DNA of 64,000 nt from Erigeron canadensis (lineage: Eukaryota; Streptophyta; Magnoliopsida; Asterales; Asteraceae). The DNA is taken from positions 6,307,765-6,371,764 of the forward strand of contig NC_057767.1 of the NCBI RefSeq assembly GCF_010389155.1. Reading direction: 5' to 3'. Numbering within the stretch: position 1 is the stretch's first letter; every line of letters starts with the position of its first letter. The notes under the pieces were generated by a model. It saw only the letters and a list, made by a program, of their open reading frames with translations. It was not told where the DNA came from and searched no databases. A program made the position numbers and the translations under genes. Positions 33,001-44,722 of the stretch are shown piece after piece.

Positions 33001-34696
33001 CCATTGCATCATCTATGCTTTCCCACCTGAAGAAACACACAATATCCAAGAATAAATCTTTCTGGAGAGTTTCAAGCCCATCATAACTAATTCTTAGTAT
33101 ATCCATGACCTCGATATTTGGGATATCTTCTAACTTGGCCAAGGTACTTATCCACTCCTCCTTGTCTTTGTCAAATAGAAAAGAACCTAAAACATGAAGT
33201 GCTAATGGCAGCCCGGCAGCATAAGAAACCACACGGGATGAAAGGTTCTTATAATCTTTTAGAGGCTTCTTTTTATTGTATGCATGCTTATATAATAGTA
33301 AGATAGCCTCTTTATGAGATAATAATTTAACGGAGGAGATTTGATCTACTCTGTGAGTTCTTAGCAAATGTTCATCTCTAGTTGTGATTATTATTCGGCT
33401 CCCGCTTCCAAACCATTGAGGTGATCCAGCTAATGCCTGTAGTTGACTCAGATAATCAATGTCATCAAGAACTACTAATACTTTACTCTTACATAACCTA
33501 CTCTTTATTATGTGTTTTCCTTGTTGAACATTCTGCACTTCTATTTTTTTTTTCAAAAGAATCGACAGTATTTTTTGTTGCAGGGTTTCTAAGCCATGTT
33601 TGCTTTTCTCACGAATATTGGCAATAAAGCAATGACTTTGAAAATGGTGAGAGATTTTTGTATAAATAGAAGAAGCAAGAGTAGTCTTACCACTACCGCC
33701 AATTCCCCATATCCCAACCATCCGCACACCACCCCTCTCAATTTCTAACCGTGATATCAAGTCTTTCAAGCGCTCTCTCATTCCAACAAGCTCTTCATCA
33801 ACATCTGAATCTAAAGGAAGCAATCTATCTTGAATTTTACCAACTATTTCTTTGATAACTTTTGACTCATACCTGCAGATCGGATATAGATGAAGAAGAA
33901 TTAAATTCAGAGAATGGTGACTTATTCTACAAAATTAGGCTAAGGAACTATGAAATCTTCCACTGAAATAGAACCATAAAACCAAAGTCAATATTAGAAC
34001 TACTTGTTATGACCTTGTTTGAGTTATGATCTACAATTGTATTATGGTGAAGTTATATGAATAGTTAGTGTATGCTGACATAAGTAAAGTCGTAAGTTAC
34101 CTACACAAAAAAAGGCAAAGGAATTATAAACAGTGAGTTTCATACAAACGGCTCTAATTAAGCATATATAGAAACTTCAACCAAAATAATGAAAATTACC
34201 CGTTGGCAATTTTTTTGGATTCCCATCCAGCAATGTTACTTGCATTAGAAAGCGCTTTTCTCCACAATTCAGCTTTGGTGACGTTCTCCGCCTCTTGTTT
34301 GGCAAACGCTTCTCCGACATTCCCTTCTTGTTTTCTAACTTCCGAGGGTTCCACATCATAGAATATGGGCAGAACGATGAGCCCTCTCTCATCCCTGCAT
34401 TTCATAATATATGCAAGTTCATCTAAACACCACGAAGAATCTGCATAGTTTGTGGAGAATACTACGACAGCAATACGTGATTCTTCGATAGCCTTGAACA
34501 GAGAAGGGCCAATGGAAGCACCACGGGGAAGTGCTTCATCATCCTTGTAAACGCAGATTGGTCGTTCTACAAGAGCAGAGTAGAGATGATCTACAAAGGT
34601 TTTGCGGGTATCTTCTCCTCTAAAACTAATAAATACATCATATTTCCATGAATGAGAAGAAGAGGCTTGAGCAGAGTTTGAGGACGTGGATGCCAT
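30067..34696 (-). pseudogene. TNL-3: five-exon TIR-NB-ARC-LRR-C-JID gene with two nonsense codons
   Basis: Exons are 34696-34200 (TIR), 33872-32780 (NB-ARC), 32690-32391, 32236-31487 (LRR) and 30681-30067 (C-JID). All junctions have GT/AG and matching phases. TIR has SFRGEDTR and SSWCLDEL; NB-ARC has GIGGSGKTT, VLVVLDDIDYL, GSRIIITTRD, AAGLPLALHV and FDMHDLVQE. In the LRR exon a TGA (32135-32137) is in frame 34 codons in, and the last codon of that exon is TAG (31487-31489). The product as read would be a 663-residue TIR-NB-ARC protein without LRR. Such truncated TN proteins exist in plants, so it may still be expressed. The first four exons otherwise show no lesion. Confidence 0.9.
30747..31291. 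mobile_element. hAT-type MITE, 529 bp, 8-bp TSD, in TNL-3 intron 4
   Basis: The element (30755-31283) starts TAAGGCTGGCA and ends TGTCAGCTTTA, imperfect inverted repeats. It is flanked by ATTGTATG on both sides (30747-30754, 31284-31291). Its arms are filled with TTAACAGGT and TTCGTGT motifs in both orientations. No transposase. Confidence 0.88.
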
Positions 34697-37602
34697 TTAT
34701 CAATGTATGCAACCACACGTCCACACGAGGTAACGATTTCAACTCCAGATGAAATTGAAAAAACAGAATCAGTAACAACCAATATTTGATATGAATATCA
34801 TCGAATTTAGAGGTTATTATGAACGAATGCATGCATGAATGAATGAATCAATATCAAGGTATCGATGTAAGGAAGTCAAAGTATGTATGTATTGTATTAC
34901 ATCAATCAATTGTAAAGCAAACTTTGTAATGAGTCATCAGCAGACATTTCATCAGTTTGCAGGCAAAAGAACAATATCAGTAATAAAACGTTCAATTCAA
35001 CCTCACAATGGACAAAGCCTCAGGATCACTCAGACATTATCTACAATATCCTCCAAGTTAGGCAAAGATATTTATGTGTTTAAAGGCGTTGTAGATAAAT
35101 GATAAACATGCCCCCTGATTTTATATGTATCAATTTGGAACACAAATCCATTACTAATTGTCTAACCACTAAAAAGCACTCAAGTCAGACAAAGATATTT
35201 GCGTGAGATTCAATGTAGGTTGCATAGATGTTTAGTTATGTTTCTTTGTTTGTGTTCCTTGGTTGTTGTTTTTTTTTCTAATAATAATTGCTGGACGTGG
35301 TGAACTTTTTAATTATCTAGCATCTTACTAGTAACATAAAAAAAAAATTATTTGGTGGGCGTTCAAAGTATAAAAAGTCATATGGGTTAAAAGTTGCATA
35401 TATATTGTTCAATGCATCATATACTTTTAAATCAATTTGTTAGAAGACCAATATAATTATTTTCTTATAAACAAAAGTGTAGTTTTTTATTTAATAAGAA
35501 AAACAAGGGAACCCTACCTGCTCTATAGAAAAAACAGCCTATTATGACCCATTACGGCATTACCCATCCTCCTCATTTTGTCACCCAATTAAGGTGGGAG
35601 CTTGCTTTGGAAAAGGTATGAGCAGTATTCTTGCTTGAGATTCACCAATAAGGTGAAGTCTTAAGGTGTAGTTTAGTTCACATAATGTTTTTTAAGGAAT
35701 TGAAATTTGTTAAAGGAATTGGATATTAATGGAATTGGAATACTCCAGTGATCCTCTCCCTCGCCCTGTTGAACCAAATATTAATCTATCTCTTGTAATA
35801 ATATTGATACGAATGAGACCCTAAGTTGCCCTGAACTCATATCAGACCAAGTAAGTTTAGATTCAACTCGGGGGATGATGATGTGTACCTCAATGGTATG
35901 TTGGGGATATGCAGTCAATAACGAACAAAACCGGATATTAAACAATCACTGAAGGCGCGATATGCTTTTAAATTGAATCAATTCGGTGGTTCACCCCAAA
36001 TTATTTAACCGGATATAATCAGTGATTAAGAATTTTCTGTATGATTTGTGTTTGAGTATGTATATAAAACGAGAGATAATTCTCAGAGGTATTCGTTTTG
36101 TTGCAGAATATACGATCCAAGGCCCATAACTGCAGTTAAAATCCAAGTTTGCAAGATTGGCAAAATCTGCTCCTAGGACCCCGTTCCTTAGGGGTTCGCC
36201 CCTAAGATCATAATAAATTCATATAAGCGTGCACTCCGCACACCATACTTATATGATGTATTATTATGACTAAAATTACCAATTAACCCAATTACACTAA
36301 AATATCAAACATGGTATATTTTGGAAAGATGAGTGGTGATCCTATCAACCCAGGATTCACCTAATTACTTGAATGGTAGGACTGAAATGTGGGGGGCGTT
36401 TAAAGATCAGCTTACGATTTCGTTCAATCTGAGTCAACTTAGAAAAAGAGTCGGCTTGGGACACCCAATCTGGAACAGTCAATAACCAAGTCAACTCATG
36501 TGAATCTGATCCTATCTATTGCTTTCAATAACCAAGTAGCTGGAGTATTTGTTCTCTTTTCTTATTAGGTGTTTTTTTAAAAATATTGTCTAAAGTGGCT
36601 CATTCCTTTATTCTTGTATTCCGCTATAGATAGAGGTCGCTGCCATCATTTGTAAGAGATTAGAGTGTGTTTATGAAAAGTTTGATAAAGTTGATTGCTA
36701 TTCATTTGAAAATCTTCTTTACCTTTATGGATTTGATCTTGGTGGTTTAGTTGATTCGGTTTTTGATATGGGTTTGGTCTAGACATGTTTAGGAGTCATA
36801 CCTGGATAGTGATAACCCGGTTCAAAATTAATAAAACCCATCAGTGAAAACAGTTACAGATATGACCCTTTGTTTATGCATTCGTAATCTATTAATAATG
36901 TATCACTAATACTTGACAAACACCGACCAGAATTAAGATATCACAAAATCTAACATCTTTTCAGGTTATATGCTACAGAATGCTATACTCGTGACTACTC
37001 TTAATAGACATTATCTAGATAAAAGATGCTTAAGAATGCAGTAATCATGCCCCCACTTTGAGCAACAAATCAGTCGTTCAAACTCGCAGTAGAAAAAGGC
37101 GCAGATCACTCATATTGTATCCTCCAAGTTCATCACGCCCTAAAAGTGCCAGCCAATTTGAATTTAGAAAAAGGGAAAGAGGGGAATGAGGTTCTAACAA
37201 TATTTGTATGTTTACAAAAGTTATTGAAAATGAGATGTGGCGATTCAGCCCATTTACTCATATATGTATCAATTTTTAATAAAGCTATTAAATTATTATT
37301 GTAATTAATAATAATGCAGCTTTTTTGGTCATAGTTAACAAATTACTCTTTTGTAGGATAACTTTTAAAGAATTACTCGTAATACAAAAGAATTAATGCG
37401 TCAGCCCTATGGTAACAACACTCTGTTGGAACATATTACCAACCCCACCCAACCACCCATTTCACCACCTACACTGGCAAATAAAGGTAGGTAGGTAGGT
37501 CAGTGAAAGGTAAGGAACAGCATTCTTCCCAACCAGTTCGTCAAAGGATGAATTAATTCACATGCCAGGAAGTGTTTACATTAGGCTTGTTAGAGAATCA
37601 AC
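34697..37602. other. Intergenic between TNL-3 and QTRT2, no gene seen
   Basis: This includes the TNL-3 promoter side. 35660-35750 is a piece with TTCACATAATG...GGAATTGGAATTGG, similar to the arms of the Harbinger-like element at 12257-16991. 36160-36210 has CTTAGGGGTTCGCCCCTAAG, a perfect 9-bp hairpin. A TAGG/GTAG short repeat occurs at 37485-37500. Nothing codes convincingly. Confidence 0.55.
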
Positions 37603-40600
37603 CTACCTTACCGACGTTTCTAATTCTACCCCAAAAACACTCGGTAAAGCTGCCAATAGATGATCACGCCTACTGTCAATGAACTTCTGCCGCAATTCCT
37701 CAAAGTTTCCTTCCATGATTGCTTTTCTAATTACGCAGAAAAACGACATATAGTGGTGTGTATTATGTCTGCAAGAATGAACCAAGTTTAGATATAATGG
37801 TTATTATAGTTTACAATAAATATATTGCAGGTGTTTGTTATTACATTTCAAGCAAAATCTGAGCCAGCATTTCATGTACATTGAGAAGATGATTGATGTA
37901 TGCTTTTGTATGATTCTGGCATGTGTAACAGTTGCAGCCATCAACAATCCGCGTTGCATCTTTCCTGCGCCAGTATTTAGCAAGAACAAATGAAAAAAAA
38001 AACATTAATTACATGTGAGCATGTCATTTATTTATCAATTGGTGCAGTTACGATATGATTTATCTTAAATGATTCAAGTAAGCAACACAAGTACACAACA
38101 TGAACGGCCCTGTTTTTTCAAATATTAATCTAATTCTCGTGATAGTATAGTTATGTAACCATATTTAATACATTAACTATTACCAAAAAACTTAGAAATG
38201 ATGTGAGTCAACATAAGTGTGATAACTGATGACACACTCTGTATACCACCCATTTCTGACCTGTTATCCAGCGTACCCATTATGGCATCAATAACATTTT
38301 TTAATTGCAAGAGTATAAAAGAAGCTTCATACATTTTCAGCTAAAGATATCAAGGGAGATGAAAATTGTAGACCTTCAAATGCGAATGAGCATTAACATA
38401 CAAAAGAGACTGTAATTCAATTTCTATAACTCAAGCCACGAAGATGTGCATTTTATACACTAAGCATATATTATCCTTTGGTGAACAGGAAGTCTGTGTG
38501 TTTTCAGTAGCGGTAGAAAAACAAGTGCGTCAGATAACAGCTAACTTTAACAGGTTGGAACATTTTAGGTCACTTTCTGTCAAAAGTCAAACATTTTCAA
38601 TTTTTAATCAATTATTAGTTTCTTAAATATTATAGCAAATGGTATATTATTTAGCCATACACTTCATGTACTTTCAAGACATTTAACACCTTTCCGTTTA
38701 ACGACTTTTCATCTGACCCAGAAGTGAGAAGACACATCTAAAATCGGCGCTTCATAAGTAAAGAGTTGAAATTGCCACGTCTAGTTTTAAGTCACATAAA
38801 TGACCTCATTTTAATATGATAGGATCCACTGTTTTAAATAAACTTTACGGATCATACACAATATAAACAAATATATGATCACCATTACCTATAAATTGTT
38901 GCTTTAAGATTTATCTTTGTGTGGTCACCAGCCGAAGGCACATCTTTACACCGGCCATCAAGTGGGAAAATAAGTGCAAAGCCCCCAAGAGTCAGATGAT
39001 AAATATACCTGCCAGAGAAATCTTATAGTTTTCAATCAACAAAAGAGGCTCAAGAGAACAAAATAAGTTATTGCATTTAACAAAAGCTGCTTACGCAGAG
39101 TCAAAGAGATCAATTCCCGCTGCAATGCCCTGTAATACCTCCTCTAGATCATTGGAAAAAAGATCTTCAGGTTAATAAACATGATTCAAGAAACATACCA
39201 AAAGATTCAACTCAACTTCTTTCTTAACCAAGATTGAATGACCCTTATAGATGAGAGGAAAAAAAAGGGTCACTTGCTAAAACCTTCAAAATTCAAAAAT
39301 ATTTTGATATCCAGAAGTCTGAGGAATTTCAAAAATTAGACCACAATACATTTTAAAAGCTACTACATATAAAAATTATACCTGGAAGTCCAAGGCCACA
39401 AACTTGGCGAGGCTTGTCCTTTGGTAAACAGCCCTACAACAAATCAGTAAATATCTCAGTATATATGTGTAAGACAAACATTTGGTATTACCAGGCATTG
39501 CAGATATTACCCCATCAGGTTAATTTTTAAAACTACAAATCTTTGTCTTTTACAAAAATTGTCCTCCCCATTATCAAATTAACTTAGTACAAGATGTAGT
39601 GATATATCCACAATATAGTTTGCCACATGACAATAACAAGGAGACTATAATTACCGTAACAGCATGGAGAAAAGTAGATCTTTCATCAATGCTATCTCCA
39701 AGCCCAAAGCCACCAATATAATAACCTGAAATACCACTTCACAGTATGAACTCAAGTACAGGATAAAATTGAAATGAAAAGAAATTGCATAACTATTAAA
39801 AATAAGATTACTTCAAGAAGGGGCTATGGAGAATAGAGTACGGGTGTATGACAAAGTAATCTTGGAAATATGCAGTTTGTGAAAAAAATATACACCATAG
39901 AGATTAAGAGTTATTCAAACGATCATCATAGCCAAATCAAAACTCAAAACACCAGCCATAGAACCAACAGAATAAAAATAAGTTAGATGTTGGAAGCATA
40001 ATAAAACTGACCAGATACATTTCTTTTTGCTACCTCCTGAGCACAACGTTGGCGTTCTTCAACACTGCATCCTCCAACAATGGATCCAAAAAGAGCTCCA
40101 TCTGTCTACATTCCGATAACTGTTACAAACTTCTTTTTTTGGGAAAGGAGGGGGACAATCAAGTGGTTTTGTGACTAGAGATATTCTTTGTTATCTTATA
40201 ATAAGCAATTGAGCAAATAATGCAAGAAATGCAATTGTGAATCAGTCAATCAGATACTAGAAATTCAAGAATTCCAAGCCCTTCTTAAATCTATCATCAA
40301 ATTGTAGTTTTCTATTCTTTGTTAGCTTATAATAATCAACTGACAGAATAATGCAAGAGACACAATTGTGAATCAGACAGTAGAAAATCTAAAACTCTTA
40401 TTGAATCTATCATCAAATTGTGGTTTTCTATTATACATTTTCACTTAGAAAATAGCTACAGATTGTTCCCACTGCAAACATGAAATTATATATCATAAAA
40501 AGAGAGTGCATTCAGAACTTACCCAGAAAGGAAATGATGCAAGTTTTGGGACAAGGCAATAGAAGTACATTAAATATATAGCATAAAAATTGCACATAAA

Positions 40601-42251
40601 TATTTACCAAAGAATACATTCAGTGTTAGAAACAGACTGTGGGTATATCTGATAAGTAATAAACATGGAAACAGCAGTAAAAATAAGCTAGATTACTTTC
40701 TTACATAGTCAATGAAAACAATATGGATAAATTAGTTCAATTACCGATTTTAGTGATATGCAATCATCAAGCCATCTAATTGTTCGATCAACAGAAGCTT
40801 TATTCCTCTTTTCATTAACCGAAGCAGGTACTTCATCAGCTAAACTGGCCCACAAGTCGGGCTTCATTGAAGTAATCATTTTCATGTACTCCATAGGTTT
40901 CACCTGTAACGAATCACATATCATAAGTATACTAGAAAGACGTATATGTCATGAATTATACATGTAATTCCTCTAAATGGGAGTGTTACCAAGAAACGAC
41001 CAGACGCGGTCTCAAATGATGCTCCATGCTTGTTACTGCTATTAGCTTCTGGAAGGGATAAGATAGAATCCCGTGGCACGGCAACAAATCCGTAGTCATT
41101 CAGACCAAGAAGCTTGTGTATTCCTCCAATATTTGATATTGTCTTCGAGTTAGGACCCTCCATGCTGAAAGAAAATACGATAATAACCGAATCTACATAA
41201 GTACTGTACGTATTTTGAGAGATACAAAGTTAAGTTAACCCATCATTTCTACAGCTTTCTATATTGGGACACAGAAGACTGGAAGTTTGCAATTAATACT
41301 ACAGTATATACCAAACACATTATTATTATTTGCCGTTAAATGTAACCAAACTCTTTTAATTTAACTTCCAAGAATCATCAATACAAGAGATGGTATTGTT
41401 TCAAGTCAGTTTTACATATGTGATTAATAATCTACTTTGGAATGACAGTTATACTAAAAACCAAACTAAGGATTTCAAACTCCAAATTATATATTTTTCT
41501 TGTACAATGTTTTTTTCTCCAAATTGTTAATGTACATATGCAAAAGTATTCCAGATTATAAATTACACTAGTAAGTAAGTAACTGCTCAGTGCCGCCTTC
41601 CGCGGGTTTTGAGCCTCAATACCTCGACGGTGTATGGGGGAGGTTAAGATGTAGGCAGACCTTACCTCTACCTAAGTAGAGAGGCTGATTCCAGTTTCTA
41701 CCTAAATGGTAGAAAAGGCCCTCCAACCTTTGCATGGGATGAGTATCGAACCCATGACCATTTACCACAGATTGTTAATTACACTACTTTATGCAAATTG
41801 GCTACTATTTTTATGACAATAACCCTTATACTTTATAACATTATACATACAAAGAATATAATAAAACTGAAATAAATAAATAAATAAATGATAAGGGGGA
41901 GGGGGCTTACAAATGCAAAGGGCTAAACTGAAGAAGAGAAGAATGAGGAAGAGACGAAAGATGATCAGGTGATATAAAAGCAGGAAGCCCTTTTCTTGTT
42001 GTAAGTAATAGCCCTGGTGTCTCTATATCTATATCTATATCTGTATCTATATTTTTATTATTATTTGATGATTGTAAATGTAATTGAAGAAGGCCAACCC
42101 TGGCTCGGCTTCTTTTGCTACATGCCTGCACCATAAACTTCATCTTTTCTTTCTCCACTGCTGCTGCAAACATCGATTTTTTTGGTGGTTGTTTTTGCCG
42201 CCGCACACAAAATTTGGCGGTAGGTTTTACTTTTTGTTCTTTTTCAACCAA
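37603..42251 (-). CDS. QTRT2: Queuine tRNA-ribosyltransferase accessory subunit 2, ten exons
   Basis: QTRT2 partners the catalytic TGT subunit, which swaps guanine 34 for queuine in tRNAs with GUN anticodons. Exons: 42143 (or 42251)-41911, 41164-40990, 40903-40745, 40105-40012, 39725-39655, 39433-39382, 39143-39095, 39008-38889, 37964-37845, 37768-37603. Each has GT/AG ends and the phases join to 412 codons plus stop. Motifs include GLNDYGFVAVPRDS, SLADEVPA, GALFGSIVGGCSVEERQRCA, YYIGGFGLG, DLFDSAYIYHLTLGGFALIFPLDG and a zinc site C328-x-C330-x2-C333-x25-H359 that spans the exon 9/10 junction with exactly the family spacing. The start at 42143 (MKFMVQACS) fits relatives; 42251 would add 36 residues. 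No lesion was seen. Confidence 0.93.
41552..41786 (-). mobile_element. SINE with 19-bp TSD in QTRT2 intron 1
   Basis: The body is 41571-41767 on the minus strand, with box B GGTTCGATACTC and a TTACTTACTTAC tail. It is flanked by CAGATTATAAATTACACTA and CAGATTGTTAATTACACTA (2 mismatches). It shares GAGGTATTGAGG...AAAACCC and GTAGAGGTAAGG blocks with the SINE at 24529-24747; the box A end looks truncated. Confidence 0.87.
42020..42053. repeat. Hexanucleotide (ATCTAT)n microsatellite in QTRT2 exon 1
   Basis: Plus-strand CTATAT repeats encode an IDTDIDIDI stretch on the minus strand, just before the conserved ETPGLLL segment. The six-base period keeps the frame. Confidence 0.88.
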
Positions 42252-44722
42252 GGTTTAATCTATTTGTCTTGGAAAAAGAAAATAGAATCAAAGAAAGAAA
42301 AAAACTGAAGGTAATATTTGGTAAAGTGTTAAATGTTGATGGACTTAATGTAGAAATTTTTGGCTTTAGGTCTTGTTTGTTTGTTTGTTTAGAAATTAGA
42401 ACACGACAACCAGTCAACCAGAGCATCTTATTCCGCATTTTAAGAAAGCTAAACAACACAAAATTACTATAAAATCCTTTTGATTTTGTTTTTTCTTGAG
42501 ACTAGCTCATTGGTTAGGTATTAAATTTTGAAGAAATCCATTAAAATTTGAATCACCTGCCTTAGGATTGGAACTGATTGGTGACTTTCTACATATGTAA
42601 GAGTAGATGAATATAAGTGGAGGGTTTTGAGAGTCTTGAATTTCATTTCAGTCATGCATAATTCGAACTCCGTATATTGCCCAATTAGATGTGAGGGTGG
42701 TGTCTTCAATGCTAACCTAACTACTAACTCATTTTGTTTTATATGAAAGGAAAAGCATAATGTAAAAATTATATCTGTCTTTAGGCTTTTGCCAATAGAC
42801 GCGTCAACAGGTCGTCGACCGAGGACCGTATTGGCGACCACCGGGTTCGGAAGCGACCCATAGTATTGCTACCTATGTTTCGAATGCAATAGGATTCTTT
42901 GCAACGGGCCGAGGTTAGAGATGCCATTAAGTTTTTTACGAAGCCGATTTCGATGGATTTTTCGATGAATGACATGAAGGCTCATATGGCGTATCGAAAA
43001 TACTTGTAAGAAGAATTTAGGAGCAAGTTTTATGGGGAGGCGGATGACGAGGTCGAGGATGACGAAGACGAAAATGACAACTGAGTAGTTTTAATAATGT
43101 AGTTTTAAATTTAGTTGTAATGTTTTAATTTCTTTTAGTTTTTATTAATATAATGTTTTATTTTAAATAAAATTAAATTTTATTTATTTTTGGGTAAATG
43201 AAAAATAGAAATAAAAAATAAATTGATGAAGAGGTGGGGAAGATGTGTTATTGGTAGTGGGTATGAAAAGAGTGTTTTAGGAAAGAAAAATAAATATATA
43301 AAAGAAGGTAAAAAATAATTGAGGAAGAGCTCCTATTGGGAGGACATTATCATCATGTGACAAATACCATATTAATGCAAACTTACATCTATATACATCT
43401 TGTTTTTCTTAGGGTTTTTTAACGGCTATTCATACCTTTAAAATTTACACGATGGAAATTCTCGATTTTTGAAAACCCTAGTAAAAATAACAATTTATAA
43501 AGAGAAATTATATTAGTACTACAAATAATGATTTATTAACCATATTGTATAATTTTTATAATATATTATACAAGTCAGTAAAACACATATATGTATAATT
43601 TTTATAATATATTGTAAACACATATATGGTTAAAGTATAGTACAAATATCACTTTCCATTTATAAAACTCATGTATAAACCTTGTAATATCTTGGCATTG
43701 TATAGTATATATATTAAAAGGTATTTTTAGACTAAATTTATGATTTTCTACACTAATATTATAACTTAATCTAATAATCTATGGGAATAACCAATATGGT
43801 TTCCGGAGGTGTTTCCAAAGTAAAATCCTCATAATCTATTTAATTAAGTTTTATGTCATTTTCTCTATCTATTTGACTTTCTTAATCAGTGAAAAAACTA
43901 CAAAGTCAACACCAACCAATACGAAAGCCCTGATAATTCCACTTCGTTGACATTTCAAAGAATCGCTGTTGCATTGAATTGCATGATTTCTTAATTAAGG
44001 TATATAGTAGCTCTTGTCGTTACTTCATTTTTACTTGATCATATGTTGATTTTTGTTGCTTTTTAGTATGGTAAATAATATATATTTGTTGATTAATTGT
44101 TTTTAAAGTGTAATCTGTTAGATTGTATAAAATGTCTACTGCTGTAGTTTGCCAAAGTTCCCATTGTTTTTGGTTTCTTTCTTGATTTATATATGTGTGT
44201 ATGTATATATATATCATAAAATCTTGGATTAATTTACCGAACCAAATTGGTTTAGTATGTTGATATTTACTTTTGATAATATTCTTGGATCTTTTGATGA
44301 CATCCGGTCAACTTCAACCCCGCTTTACATATGTATGTGCTATTTAATTTATCTTAATTGATGAAAGTACCTAATAACTTGATCAAAATGAAACCAAACC
44401 ATTCTGTTTGTTTTTTTAACCATCAAGTATTCAGTCAATTAAGTGACTGAATAAATAAAAAATGATTAGGTTATTTTAATGTTTATTAAGTAAAAAATAA
44501 ACAATTTTGATTGACTTAATACATGAAGTATATTTTATTAAGTCAATTAACTTAATTAAGTCATCAAACAAACAAGTTTTATGTTTCCGTGTTGTTCGAA
44601 TTATTGTTTATTGATGTAGTTACTGATTGCATATTATCATTATCATGTAGACTCGAAGTTGAAACCATCATATATATTATCCTTACAAGTACAATACACT
44701 AGTGGATTAATTACATACATCA
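42252..44722. other. Intergenic between QTRT2 and TNL-4
   Basis: The two genes diverge, so promoters of both lie here. 42780-43084 holds a decayed coding remnant (listed separately). 43100-44700 is AT-rich with many TTGAC/GTCAA cores (for example near 43870 and 43945), which could be W-boxes but are also expected by chance. A TCTATA/TATATA run lies at 44188-44215. Confidence 0.5.
42870..43084 (+). pseudogene. Unidentified coding remnant with acidic tail
   Basis: One plus-strand frame reads DAIKFFTKPISMDFSMNDMKA, then a TAA (43006-43008), then EEFRSKFYGEADDEV and an Asp/Glu-rich C-terminus ending TGA at 43082-43084. Another TAG lies upstream near 42889. Codon use and the acidic end look like real former coding sequence. 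I do not recognise the family; a transposase-associated protein or a host gene fragment are both possible. Confidence 0.35.

Noticed and set aside
36160..36215. CTTAGGGGTTCGCCCCTAAG hairpin as a terminator
   Set aside because: Rho-independent terminators do not apply to plant nuclear genes, and no gene ends here.
43860..44720. W-box cluster in TNL-4 promoter
   Set aside because: TTGAC cores are present but so short that their number is not clearly above chance in this AT-rich DNA.
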